NCBI GenBank assembly: GCA_963277665.1
Contig: OY728128.1
Coordinates: 1,350,062,356 to 1,350,126,355, forward strand
Reading direction: 5' to 3'
DNA from: Viscum album
Taxonomy: Eukaryota; Streptophyta; Magnoliopsida; Santalales; Viscaceae
DNA length: 64,000 bases
Shown: in pieces, positions 24,267-35,433 of the stretch
Numbering within the stretch: the stretch's first letter is position 1
Layout: every line of letters starts with the position of its first letter
Program-made: the position numbers and the translations under genes
Notes under the pieces: model-generated
What the model was told of the DNA's origin: nothing
The model's input: only the letters and a program-made list of their open reading frames with translations
Database searches by the model: none

Positions 24267-25901
24267 GTAATGCCCTGAGATTTTTAAAAAAATATCTTTA
24301 AATAATTGTCTTTCATTGATAAATTTTTCTATATGAAACACTAATTTTAAAAACCCCATGATTTTACTAGAGTTTCCTTATAGGATTCCATGGTTCATAT
24401 TTATTTAAAAGAACACTTTGGTCGTGTTAGGTGGTTGGGCTTTGGTCCATCTTGGTCAAGGGTGTTCGGTATGGTACATATATCTTCATTGACAATGTTA
24501 GTAAGAGGGGGAATAAAATTTTTAGTTATCCTTGTACCCAAAAATTAAATTTATGCATTGAATAAAAACGTTAATGATCCATAATTACTTATTAAAACAA
24601 AATATTATTAAGACCATTCATTTGTTATTATTTTGGTTGTTGTGTTTTACAAGATGAACGGAAGTATTCTTGTAGAAATAGGAACACTATTCAGGGGTGA
24701 ATGTGTGGTACATTTTATATCCATTATCAAAATCTATATAACAAAGTTATTATTTATTTTACTTAGGAATATTAAAAAAAATTAATTTTCATGAGGGTAT
24801 TTTCTATGAGGGTTTTTATATGATGCATAATGATTAGTTGTTTCTAGAAGTGCAGAATTTGGATTAAGGGTTGCAACTTTCTATATTTCTAGAAAAGGTG
24901 TTTATCTATCACAGAGTAAGTTTCTTATTTTATCATTAATATTTATCTAGATTTTGTAACTAATGAATGTATCAAAAACAACAGGTTTGAGATGAGGCTT
25001 TGATCTATGATTTAGTCCACGATTAAACTCTTTAATTTACTTACTTATATAGAGGTTATGACGTATATAGTGACCTCAATTTTACATCACATAAAAAAAT
25101 AATACTTTTCATTTAATCAACCATACTTCCCTATAAAATCCATGATCATACCACTATAACACTCACTTTCCAATAAATTACATACCACCACCCCAAAACA
25201 TTCAACAACAATATAACAATATCCCACCAGTCTTCACCATTATTGAAATACCAAATCAATGCCTAAAATCCAATCCCCAACATCACACTATAGATACCAC
25301 ATAACCATGATAAGAAAACCAATAATTCCTTTAAAAAATATTTAATTTCCACAATATATCATCTCTATCCCTTTTTGAGAATTTGGTCATATTAATTCAA
25401 CATCTCTATCTTAAGTAGTGTCATGTCAATTATAGATTTCACCCATTCAATACATTTCCTTCTTTATATTATTATACATTTTTAAACTATTATTCCCTCA
25501 AAAAATCATATTGAAAACATAATATATATCACAACAACTACAAGATTTTAAGAACCAATTTTGAAGAGAAATAAATCAAAAACAACATCATGATTTATGT
25601 AAAACTTGTGAATCACTTCTTCACATTAATTTATTTTTAGTTATATTATTTATATTTAATTGGATAATACATATCATCCCCCCATAATAATAAAAATCAT
25701 GTCCCCTTCACATTATAAATAAAATAAATGAGTATTTATGAATCCCTCGCATCAACTGAAGCTCCACCAACTATTATATGAAACTAAGGTAAAATTGATT
25801 TGATAAAATGGACCATTTCAAGAAAGAAAATCTAAAAACCCTAAAGCACATCTATCCCTAAAAATATATCAAATCAAGTACAAAAAAACCAACAACAAAT
25901 T
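24267..25901 (+). other. AT-rich stretch beginning with an orphan LTR-like start
   Basis: TGTAATGCCCTGAGATTTTT is the usual start of a long-LTR gypsy repeat and abuts the truncated LTR, but I find no second copy in the window. The rest has no recognisable domain. It was presumably joined to 40542 before the copia insertion. Confidence 0.35.
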
Positions 25902-27230
25902 TTTTGGATCATAAGATTTTATAATGGTTACAAGAAGGGGTGAATTATAGTAAAAAATTAATGTAATTTAAAACCCAAACCTATTTAGTATGTTTATTAA
26001 ATTCAATTATCATCTAATGATAAGATTAATTGTAAAATAAATTGATTTCATCTGGTAAATTAGAGTATATTAAATTTTAAGAAAATAAATTTTATTATTA
26101 AATGCATTGAATAAAATTATAACTTGTCGAAAAAAATTAAAATGAAACATTGTAATGTTATATAGTAAACTAATAGAAACCTTATAAAATGAATAATTAC
26201 ACATTAAAATTAAATTTAAAGGAATTCAATAACCTTAACCCAAATTTTGAACAGTATTAACCAAACTATAAGGTATGTATTTCTTTAAGAAGAAATCCCT
26301 TGAACACAAAGATTAGAATCAGTTTTTCTTCCTTTTTCATAAGCCCTTGTTCATTGTAATCAGAATCATATATCTTCATATCCCTAGAATCCCTCAATAT
26401 AAACCTCTATTGAAATAAAATACATTTGAAAAAAAAGTTCTGAGGAATTTACAATCCTCTCATATATTCCATAAAATAAACACTATCTGAAATATTACAA
26501 AGTGAATTTTAAAATAGGTTACAACAAAAAAAATCTTCAAATTGATTGAGTTTTTAAAATGCATCATCTCCCAGATCATTGAATGAACCTTTATTTATAG
26601 GCACACTCAAACAGTCATATTTTTTTATTTTAAATTTTCATTGAAATGTCCTCGAATTAACTTATCCTTGACATCTCAAGAACTACATCTCCATCTGAGG
26701 TCATTTTGATAGCACTATTAAAATGTTGTAAAATGTATTTTGTCCCATAGACATAATTATAATAATCCAATTATAAAATTTATTTTGATGGAACACATTG
26801 TATTTAATCCAATTAAATAAATTGGATTAGTTGGATATATTTATCATGGTCAGTCTGATGGATTAATCAAGTCAGTCTGATAAAATAGACTTAGTCAGTC
26901 TAATAGACTAATCAAAGTCAATTCTATGGACTATAATTAGTCATTTTGATAAAAAAAGACTCAATCAGTCCTATAAAATATACTTTGTGGGTCCTATAGA
27001 TCATAATTAAGTAGTTTCGTTTTTGAAAAAACGTTTTCTGTAATGTTTATAATTATCAATTTAGAATGGTTTCTATATCCGATGGAATAAATAGTTTTAT
27101 AATAAAATATTATAAAGACTAAGGAACTATTATGTTAGTAAAATATAGATTTTAAGAATTTTTATGATTTTGAAAAAATATAAATATAAATTTTAGAAAG
27201 TAAACTTTTTGGATCAATAATCATAACCTT
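25902..27230 (-). repeat. 3' LTR of the copia element
   Basis: It matches 39046-40541, for example the shared 'tatcttcatatccctagaat' block at ~26372 and 39616. It contains a ~24 bp minisatellite at 26820-27010. The outer edge is set at the counterpart of the other LTR's 'gattataag'; both ends are good only to within ~20 bases. Confidence 0.65.
26820..27010. repeat. ~24 bp minisatellite in the copia 3' LTR
   Basis: Units of the type 'gtcagtctgatggactaatcaa' recur with drift. The homologous tract in the other LTR is at 40060-40310 ('agtcagtctaatcgac', 'aatcagtctgatggaatag'). Confidence 0.6.
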
Positions 27231-30200
27231 TTAAATAATAGAAAACAATCAACTTAAAGAGAAAATAATAACTTTGAAAAATCAACAAACCCATTTTTAA
27301 TTTAAGAAGTATTATCACTTTATCATTCTTATAACCCCATTTATTTATAACTTTTTTTGTTAAAGAGAATTTATCTACCATAATAAGATAAAATAACTTA
27401 TTAATTTAATCTCCCTGAAAATTATATCTTCCATTAATATGCCCTAATAACATATACAAACAATTCTCTCGTAATCAATAATTTCTCCCCCAAAGAATAA
27501 TTTCATCCTATTTGGGATTTTCAAAAAAATATGGGAGGTATAAGGTACCTAAAATAATAGGAAAAGAATTTGTTTTAAATAAATGAGCATCCAAAAATGT
27601 AGAAAATAACATTTAATGAAAAAAATTGTAAAACAATTCAAACATAATATGTGAAGAAAACATAATTAAAACTTTTATTTAAGAAATTATTTTTTTATTA
27701 AATCAATAGTTTAGAAGAAAAGAATCATTCTTTTATATAATTTATTCATAGTTACTTTATTCTTATTAATATCTTGCAAGTTCTTCTTAGACTCTTTTGT
27801 CATTACATACAATATAAGAATCTTTCATTCTAGAACATAAAACCTTTAAACATATTTTTTAATCTGTCAACTTATTCTGAAAGAGACTAGTTCTAAGTAT
27901 TCTCATCATTCAAATTTTTAACTTTTTCTTCATTAATCAAAATTAACTACTTTAGTTCTAAAATATCTTAATCTTGAGACTCCTATAAACACTTAAAAAA
28001 TTCAACTACTTCAAACTTTTCATCAAACTCGAAAGATAAAATTAAAAAATTATATGAAATGTCCAATGATTTATTTTTAACAACTTGAATATATTAATCA
28101 TTAAACTGTGTATACTTTTTGGTTTCTTTAAACCAACTTACAATTTTTTTATCTCTTCTTCTATCTAGCTTGGATTAAACTTTAAAATCATTTAAATCAA
28201 CCTCATTCTACATAATGGTTTCTATTAACTAATTTAGATCATCTAATTATTCAACCACATTTAACCTTCCTTGAATTTTCTTGCACTGATATTCTATATT
28301 TAGTAAATATGGTATATAATCAATAAGTTACCTAAAATAATAATTTTTGTAAGTGAGTCTTGATTCAATTTTATGATCAAAATAAGTGTCTTGGGAATTA
28401 GTTGAATCCAATGAAACATCACAAACATGTATTCTTGATTTCTTATCCGCTAACTTTTCTTTCTGTTAATATTTCTCTTTCTATTTCACTTTCTCCTCAT
28501 TTGATACTTCCACTACATCAACAATTTTTTCAAATTTAACTTTTTCTGATACTTTTCTGGGATTTTTTAATTTTAATTTTTTTCTAGACATTCCCCCTTT
28601 TCAAAAAATACCAAATTAGCCTATTACCCTAACTAAGTACTAAAATATGATATTTTTAAATATCTTTCTTCTTATCCATCTTATTCCTCTTTTATAAGTA
28701 ATATTCTTTATATTCTTCTTATAATCCATTTTTTAATTGTATAGAAAATTTTTAATTACTCTAAAAACATTCCATTCTAGGATTCTTCACACATTTTTTA
28801 ACTTTAACTTGAAATTGCTCTGGAACTGATTATTCAATCTCTATAACTTTTCATTTTCCTTTTTCAGCTATAATATGAAATTTTGAGATTATAACAATTC
28901 CAGGTTCAAAAATATTTTGTTAACTTGATTCAGGGAAAAACTGAGTAATTTATTAAACAATAGACATATGAAAAATTATGTGAAATATTTGTACTTCTTT
29001 ACCAGTAGTTTGAAAAAAAACCATGATATTTTTCACCTACCTTCATCAATCTCTCAATAACATTTTCCTCATAAAATATCTTTTCGTATTTAATATTTTT
29101 CACTTATGATCTCAAAAATTATTCAGTTTTTGTTTTAAATCAAAATCATCATCGTAATGAAGTTCAAACTCTAGATATATGGGATTCTTTTCTACTTTTC
29201 CTTTCATCATCTCTTGATGAACTTCATTACACATAACATTAAATTTTATCTTTAGTATGGGGGTGATGATCCAAGATTTAGGTTTTCTTGAAATTGTTTC
29301 CTTTAACTTGAGTACTTCATCATTAGGCCCTAATTTTTTCAATTTTTCTATAAATTTATTCATATTTGGCAAAAATACTAACTTCATTCTTGAGATTCTT
29401 TACTCGCTAATCAATGATACCTTTTCTATCATCACATTAAACAGATTTTTTATATTCATTACAAAAATAATGATTATCAACATCAGTTTGATAAAACATA
29501 TAAACTATAGATTCCTCAACTTCAATATACTTTTATTGATATCTTCAATTCACAAGAAAATAGAACAAATTAAATTGATTTTCTATAATTCATTAGTAAG
29601 TCCAAAAAAACACATCAAATACTTTAAAGGTACTTGTGTCTCTTTTCCAAGGAATAAGGTATCCATGCATCCGAAATGAGTCAACTATGGTGTTTTGTTT
29701 AAAATGATACACTTTCTGAACTTTATCATATATAGGAAATAAAGAAGTTTCCACCGTATTTTTCTCAAAACATCCAAAACTTCCAAGAATCTTATGAGTT
29801 ACAAGATATGCCTCTCCAACCAATGTAAATTCTATAAGATCTGATACATTTTGAATGTTAAGGTTATAGGATTAATCAAAATGATTAAAATTTTAGACAT
29901 CCATATAATCTTCTAAACAACAATAAATACATGAATAAAAATTATTTTAAAATCATTAATGAATATTTAAATATACATTATCAATACAAATATTTTCCTA
30001 ATCCAAAAATCTGATAATTTCTTCCAAGAAAGAGTATTTTTTCTCATGCCACTTTTTCTCAATCAACCTTACCTTTCATAACTTCTTTGCTTTCAATATC
30101 TTTAGGAGTATAAATTTTTAAAAAATTGACCTTTTCGATAAGATCCAGTGAAAGAATAGAAACTTATTGGAAAAATGGAATGATCTTAGACTGGAAAACA

Positions 30201-31060
30201 ATTTTATGGCTGAGATTTTTCATTAGTCTAAGAAACCAATATGGGATGTGGTGACCCACGTGTATAATTATAGGCTTGGAGTGATGATTTTAATTCCAAA
30301 AATATTAAGTCTTAGATTAAATCCCATAACATTATCTAATGACCAAAAATTATTTTGATAATATTTATATAATATTTATAAACTCTTAATGGTTTTTATA
30401 AAAAATTATTGAATGTGATGTTTTTTGGTAAAATTTATAAAAACTACTATGAAAATAAATAATTGTAGACAAAAATTACACAACCAAAATAAAATATATT
30501 AAGAATGGAAATTAGAGACTACATTTTCAAAGTAATAAAATGTAACTTTTGATAAGAAAGTATATCCGATAACTATTCTTCTTGGTTTTAGAAAAATTAA
30601 AAATTTTGTAAAACAAAAGTTTTAGAAAAAAAAAGTAATTAGAAAAAACTATAATTTTGTAAAAACTATTTTTTTAGTAAATCTATAAAATAAATGTTTT
30701 AGTAAATCCTATGAATTTTAGAAAAACAAAAAATTTAAGGAAATGAAAATTTTAGAAATACTAAATTTTTTAGTAATCCATGTCATATATACTCCCCATT
30801 TGAAAAATATTTCATTAATATAATAATATTTGTAAAATAAATAAGTCTATATGAATGATCACTTAGTATTTATAATTCCTTAATAATTTTTAATATATTA
30901 AAATCTATCGAAACTAATGAGTTTAGTAGAAATACAAGCGATTTGTTCTTGAGTTCCAATGAATTATAAAATAATATATCCTTTTTGTGTGTGATATTGA
31001 AGAAAATGGTGTCTTATATATATGTGTTTTCATAATAAGTGATGTAATGGGTTTTTACTT
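27231..31060 (-). pseudogene. Extra 3' region of the copia element, possible env-like gene relic
   Basis: This lies downstream of RNase H on the element's strand. Two short open pieces survive: 29112-29387 (91 aa, charged, with 'EKLKKLGPNDEVLKLKE') and 29593-29823 (76 aa, with 'AYLVTHKILGSFGCFEK' and 'HGYLIPWKRDTSTFKV'). The remainder (27231-29100 and 29830-31060) is AT-rich with no domain I recognise. Sireviruses commonly carry an env-like frame here, so position is the main argument. No membrane segments or other diagnostic features can be pointed to. Confidence 0.35.
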
Positions 31061-31069
31061 AAATCAAAG

Positions 31070-31290
31070 TCACTTTTGTGATCACACAAAATTTTAGTTT
31101 TATAATAGCTCAGATCAAATTCAGTGAGTGTGTGTTTAATCCACAATACTTGATCACAACAATTTCCAACTACCCAATATTTTACATTAACAGTAGAATG
31201 TGATATTAATTTTTTTAATACAAGAACAAGACACTAAATATTATCCTAATAAATTACAAGTTCAATATTTACTTTTTCTATCCATTTTAG
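31070..31290 (-). pseudogene. RNase H relic (Ty1/copia)
   Basis: Minus-strand fragments match copia RNase H in order: 'DRKS' then 'TC..LG..LVS' (31284 downward), followed near 31070-31130 by a 'T...F.LSYY.TKI.CD'-like stretch with stops inserted. It would have removed RNA from the RNA-DNA hybrid during replication. Several stops interrupt it and the catalytic residues cannot be confirmed. Confidence 0.6.
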
Positions 31291-31389
31291 TTCCAACAAA
31301 TTCATCATTTGAATAAAAAACATTTTAGTTCAGAATTATTTACTGAAGAGTAAAATAATCCTGAATCCCTAGTTTACTTAGGATAAAAA

Positions 31390-32360
31390 AAATTCATTTT
31401 ATACCTATAATATGGGACCCTTTTGGATTATATTTATATATTTCACACAATCATATAAAAAAATTATATTTGGACGAATAGCTATTAAGTATAGTAAACT
31501 ACCAATCATTCCTCTAAAAATCATTAGATAAAATGGTATTCTAAATTCCTAAATATCTAAAGTGTTTGAGGTTCTCATAGGAGGATTAATAGCTTTATTA
31601 TTTTCAATTATAAATTTATTAAGAAGATATTGTATATATTTACATAGAGATATAAAATTTCCTACTGGTCTTTTTGAAATTTGAAAATCATGAAAATAAG
31701 TAAGTTCTCCCATCATTCTCATTTGAAAATAATATTTTATAATATCAGAAAAGGAATATTTAAATTTTTTTTTTGAACAACAAATAATTTTATCGACTGA
31801 AATTTTCAAAATGATGATGTTTTTGGAAATTTATTATATAGAAAGTATTGGATACACATCTCCATTAATATGTTTTTTTGTAACAAAATCCAATTAATCT
31901 ATCATACTATGCTCTAGGTTCTTATTTAAGTAAGTAAAGTGACATGGAATGTTTAAATACATGTTTTGTAAAATAATTATTTTCCAAACCAGGGGTTGTT
32001 TAATCTAAAATTCCTCTAATAAATATCTATTATGAAATTAAATCATCACATCAATTTGAAAAAGTATTAAATTAAAAAATGTTTTATATGCTATAATAAT
32101 ATGAATAGCATAATTTACTACTACCAAAGAATAATTTTATTTATATTCTATGCCCTATAATTGATTATAACCCTTTGTATCAAGTCTATATTTATTTATT
32201 ACTATAATTCCATTTTCAAAACACTTATTCCAAAAAACCCAATTTACACCAATTACAAAAGTTTCTTTAAAGAAATCAACCAAAGTAAAACTTTATTCCT
32301 CTTGAATTTATTGAGTTTATCTTGCATTGATTTTATCCAATCTTCATTACCTAATATAGA
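31390..32360 (-). pseudogene. Reverse transcriptase relic (Ty1/copia)
   Basis: The N-terminal motif 'LGNEDWIKSMQDKLNKF' is read on the minus strand at 32305-32355, where copia RT has 'W..AM..EL..F'. The open segment 31549-31809 carries 'DKIICCSKKKFKYSFSD' (decayed 'DDIIF' region) and 'MRMMGELTYFHDFQI', then 'CKYIQYLLNKFIIENN'. 'GMIGSLLYLIAIRP' follows at ~31470-31516. It would have copied the element RNA into DNA. The YVDD box is not intact and stops separate the pieces. Confidence 0.8.
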
Positions 32361-32939
32361 ATCAATAGTTTTAGGTTAAAATTTTGATAAAAATTTACAA
32401 TTTTAAACATCATTTCTTAAGGAAGATCTAGGTATAACTCGTTGATCTTCATAACCAATGATATTATCACTAAGATAATTCCTAAAAATCAACCGATTCT
32501 TAGGTTTATAAAAATATATTCCTAGAAAAGTTCAAAATTCTTATTGAGGTATAAAATCATTCACATATTCTCCACTTGTTCTCTCATGAGAAGAAATTTC
32601 CAAAAATGGTTGAAAATCAATTTTGGAAATAACATCTGAAGAATTGGAATGATTTTTTCTGGAAAAAAAATTATTGGTTTCATTAAATTTAACATGAATT
32701 ATTTACTCAAAAGTAATTTTGTTTATATAAAAAACTCTATAAGCCTTACTAGTTATAGAAAAACCGAGAAATATTCCATCATAAAATTTTGGAGATAATT
32801 TATGTAAATTATCTTTAGTATTCAGAATGAATATTTTGTATCCAAAAATATTATACAAAGAATGTTTTGGTTTTCTTCTGATCTACAAATCATACAGACT
32901 TTTATTAAAAAATGTATTATTAAAACTCAATTTATAGAA

Positions 32940-33560
32940 GAGTAGGAAGTACTAATTTCCTCTGCCTGGAAATGTTTAGAAACTGAGTATTCGCCCAGCA
33001 TGTTTCTTTTAATCTCTTGAAGAATTATGTTTCTCTATTAAACTACAACATTATGTTTTGGAGTTCTAGTTGCTAAAAAGTTATTTTTTATACCTTTTTT
33101 ACTATAAAAAGTTTTAAAATAGAATTTTACATAATATTCATCATGATCGCTATGAATAGTTATCAAGGATTGATTTTTCTCATTTTTAAATAAAACTACA
33201 AATGTTTTAAAATAAAAAAAGGATTCAGACTTATTTTATTCAAAATAGGCCCTTGTATATCTAGCATAATTATCAACTAAAAAATATAAATAGTATTTTC
33301 CAAGGATATTTACAATTTTTGTAGGATTGAATAAATTCGTGTAAAATAACTATAAATAATCATAATTTGAAACTTTCTTAATATATTTAAAACATCACTT
33401 ATTTTTATTTTTGATTTGATAAGGATCGCAAACATTTGAAGAATCAAACATCAGTTCTAGTAGATCTTTAACTAGTCCTTTATTAGATAGTTTATCTAAA
33501 GTTATAATAATTCATTTTTCCCATTATTTTATTCCATAACCAAGATTGGTCTTCGGTTAC
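32940..33560 (-). pseudogene. Integrase relic (Ty1/copia)
   Basis: Minus-strand pieces in order: a GAG-pre-integrase zinc-binding region at ~33390-33560 ('LVKDLLELMFDSSNVCDPYQ'-like with stops), the catalytic core at ~33240-33310 ('GKYYLYFLVDNYARYT', containing the first catalytic Asp), and the 'ATRTPKHNVVV**RN' stretch with 'LQEIKRNMLGEYSVSKHF' at ~32950-33075, the copia 'TPQHNGVVERKN' region. Stops replace parts of the last motif. It would have inserted the cDNA into the genome. Confidence 0.75.
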
Positions 33561-33653
33561 ACTAGGGAAATATATATCTTATCTCATATTCTCTTCTAAG
33601 TTAAGTGTGTAAATATTCACATGAAGGTTGGATGAAAGAATATCTTCATATTT

Positions 33654-33992
33654 TTAACTATTCATAGTACATTTATCTTTCTTAAAGTTAAAAAGATATC
33701 CCACATCACATAATTTAATTACTCTCATAATTTTATTCTTAATAACTATAAAAAATAAAATATTATAATTTAAATCTTTACTAAGAAAATCCATATTACC
33801 TGTTCTGATAATTTCTCTTTGAGAATTTTCACCAAAGGTTACTTTTCCACCTTTCATTTTGATAATGTTCTTAAAGAAATATATGATTCTAGTGATATAA
33901 AAAAGATAAATTATGACAAATGAACCAGATATTGTTTTTGGAATATTTATTATTTTATTAAAAACAAAAAATATTAGTATTTTGTAAACCAA
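33654..33992 (-). pseudogene. Aspartic protease relic (Ty1/copia, Sirevirus-like)
   Basis: The open minus-strand segment carries 'IIKMKGGKVTFGENSQREI' and 'IKLCDVGYLFNFKKDKC', the body of the Sirevirus protease that precedes the GAG-pre-integrase region. The catalytic D-S-G strand expected just upstream is not preserved in this frame. It directly adjoins the integrase relic in the copia order. Confidence 0.65.
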
Positions 33993-35428
33993 CCCTTCTT
34001 GGGTCCTACATTATTAAAAATTAGTATTTTTTTAATCCAAAATTATCCATATTTGTAGTGTTGAGAGGATATAAATTCTTTATAATATCATGCTTTAAGA
34101 AAATCAAAACCATGATCTTTATTTAGATGAAATTTATTTTTCCAAAGTATACAACCTTAAAAAAATTTATAAAATGGGAATCTTTTCAGAATTTAGTATT
34201 TTTTCTTCAAATAGTTTCATATTATTAAAACCCATTCTGGATACATGACTATGAGGTATTATTTTTCTATAAATCATATCAAATTTTTGTTTACTAGTGA
34301 AAAATTTTGATATAATATTTTTCAAACTAGATATCTCTTAATTTATTTTTACAAATAAATTCTTACCCTCAATAGAATAAATAGACGAATTAATTTTTTC
34401 TAGATCTTTTGATAATCTAGTTTTTCTAGAGATTATATTTTTCAAATTCTATAAGAAGATCAGTTTTTTAAAAATCAGTTTTTTATAATTATTTAAAATT
34501 TTCTAAATCTAAATAGTGAAGGTATAAATCCTTGAATTTTCTTTAGAATGTTTTTCTTTAAAAAAAATATGTTTTTTTGTAATTTTTCAATTCTTTCGGT
34601 CTTAATGTTTTGAAAACATGGATACTTATTTAAAACTAAGTAAAGTTATATTATCATTTGCTGAAGAATATTCCTCATTAGAAGATGTTAAAATATTATC
34701 ATCATCAATTTTAGGATAAGTTTCATTTAATTTAAGGAGATTTAAGGATAATACTATTACCTTATCCCAAAATAAATTATTGACCTTCATAATCTCATCA
34801 TAGAAATTGATGTTCTCCATATCTTCACTTCCACTATTTGATGTGCTTTCTCAAAAACAATTATCCACCAATTTCACTTCATGTATATTAATCATTCATC
34901 ATTATCTTATTATTTTGTGTATATAATTTCTGAGAATTCCTTTCTAAATTTATATCATTCTTATATTTTCATTTATTTTTATGATATTTTGGTCTTATAT
35001 GAACATATTATTGCATTCAGAGTAAATAAATTCTGAATAATATTTCTAATCACTTTTATCTTTTTTATTCCCCTTATACTTATATCAAAAATCTTACTTT
35101 CCAAAAATATTTTTCATCCTCTTATCAATATTAGATAATTCATTCTCAGACTATTCTGAATAACTACTCTCTATTTCAACTAAAAATTTACTTTTCTTTG
35201 ATGAATTTGAAACCTTATAAAATTAATTAAATTTATTATAAATATTTGTAGTAGTAGAAAAAGAAACTTCTTAGTTATTTTTCTTTATCTTCTCAATATC
35301 TATTATTAATTTACCCTCATACTGCATGAGTGTTCCAATAAAATCACCAAAATTTATATTTTTTATCCTTCTCTTATCATATAGTAATTTTATTTTGGAT
35401 TTCCATTCTCTTCATAATTTCAAAAATC
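33993..35428 (-). pseudogene. gag relic, C-terminal part (Ty1/copia)
   Basis: At 35280-35420 the minus strand reads 'REWKSKIKLLYDKRRIKN' followed by a 'FGDFIGTLMQYEG' stretch, matching the C-terminal half of the UBN2-type gag core in Sireviruses. 34626-34820 is a short open acidic segment in the expected linker. No CCHC knuckle was found. The solo LTR at 35434 separates this part from the N-terminal half. Confidence 0.6.
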
Positions 35429-35433
35429 TATAC
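35429..35433. repeat. Target-site duplication TATAC (left of solo LTR)
   Basis: TATAC is identical to 38389-38393. Confidence 0.9.

Noticed and set aside
32161..32379. Plus-strand 72-codon ORF
   Set aside because: It is antisense to the copia RT relic, whose N-terminal motif is read on the minus strand at the same place.
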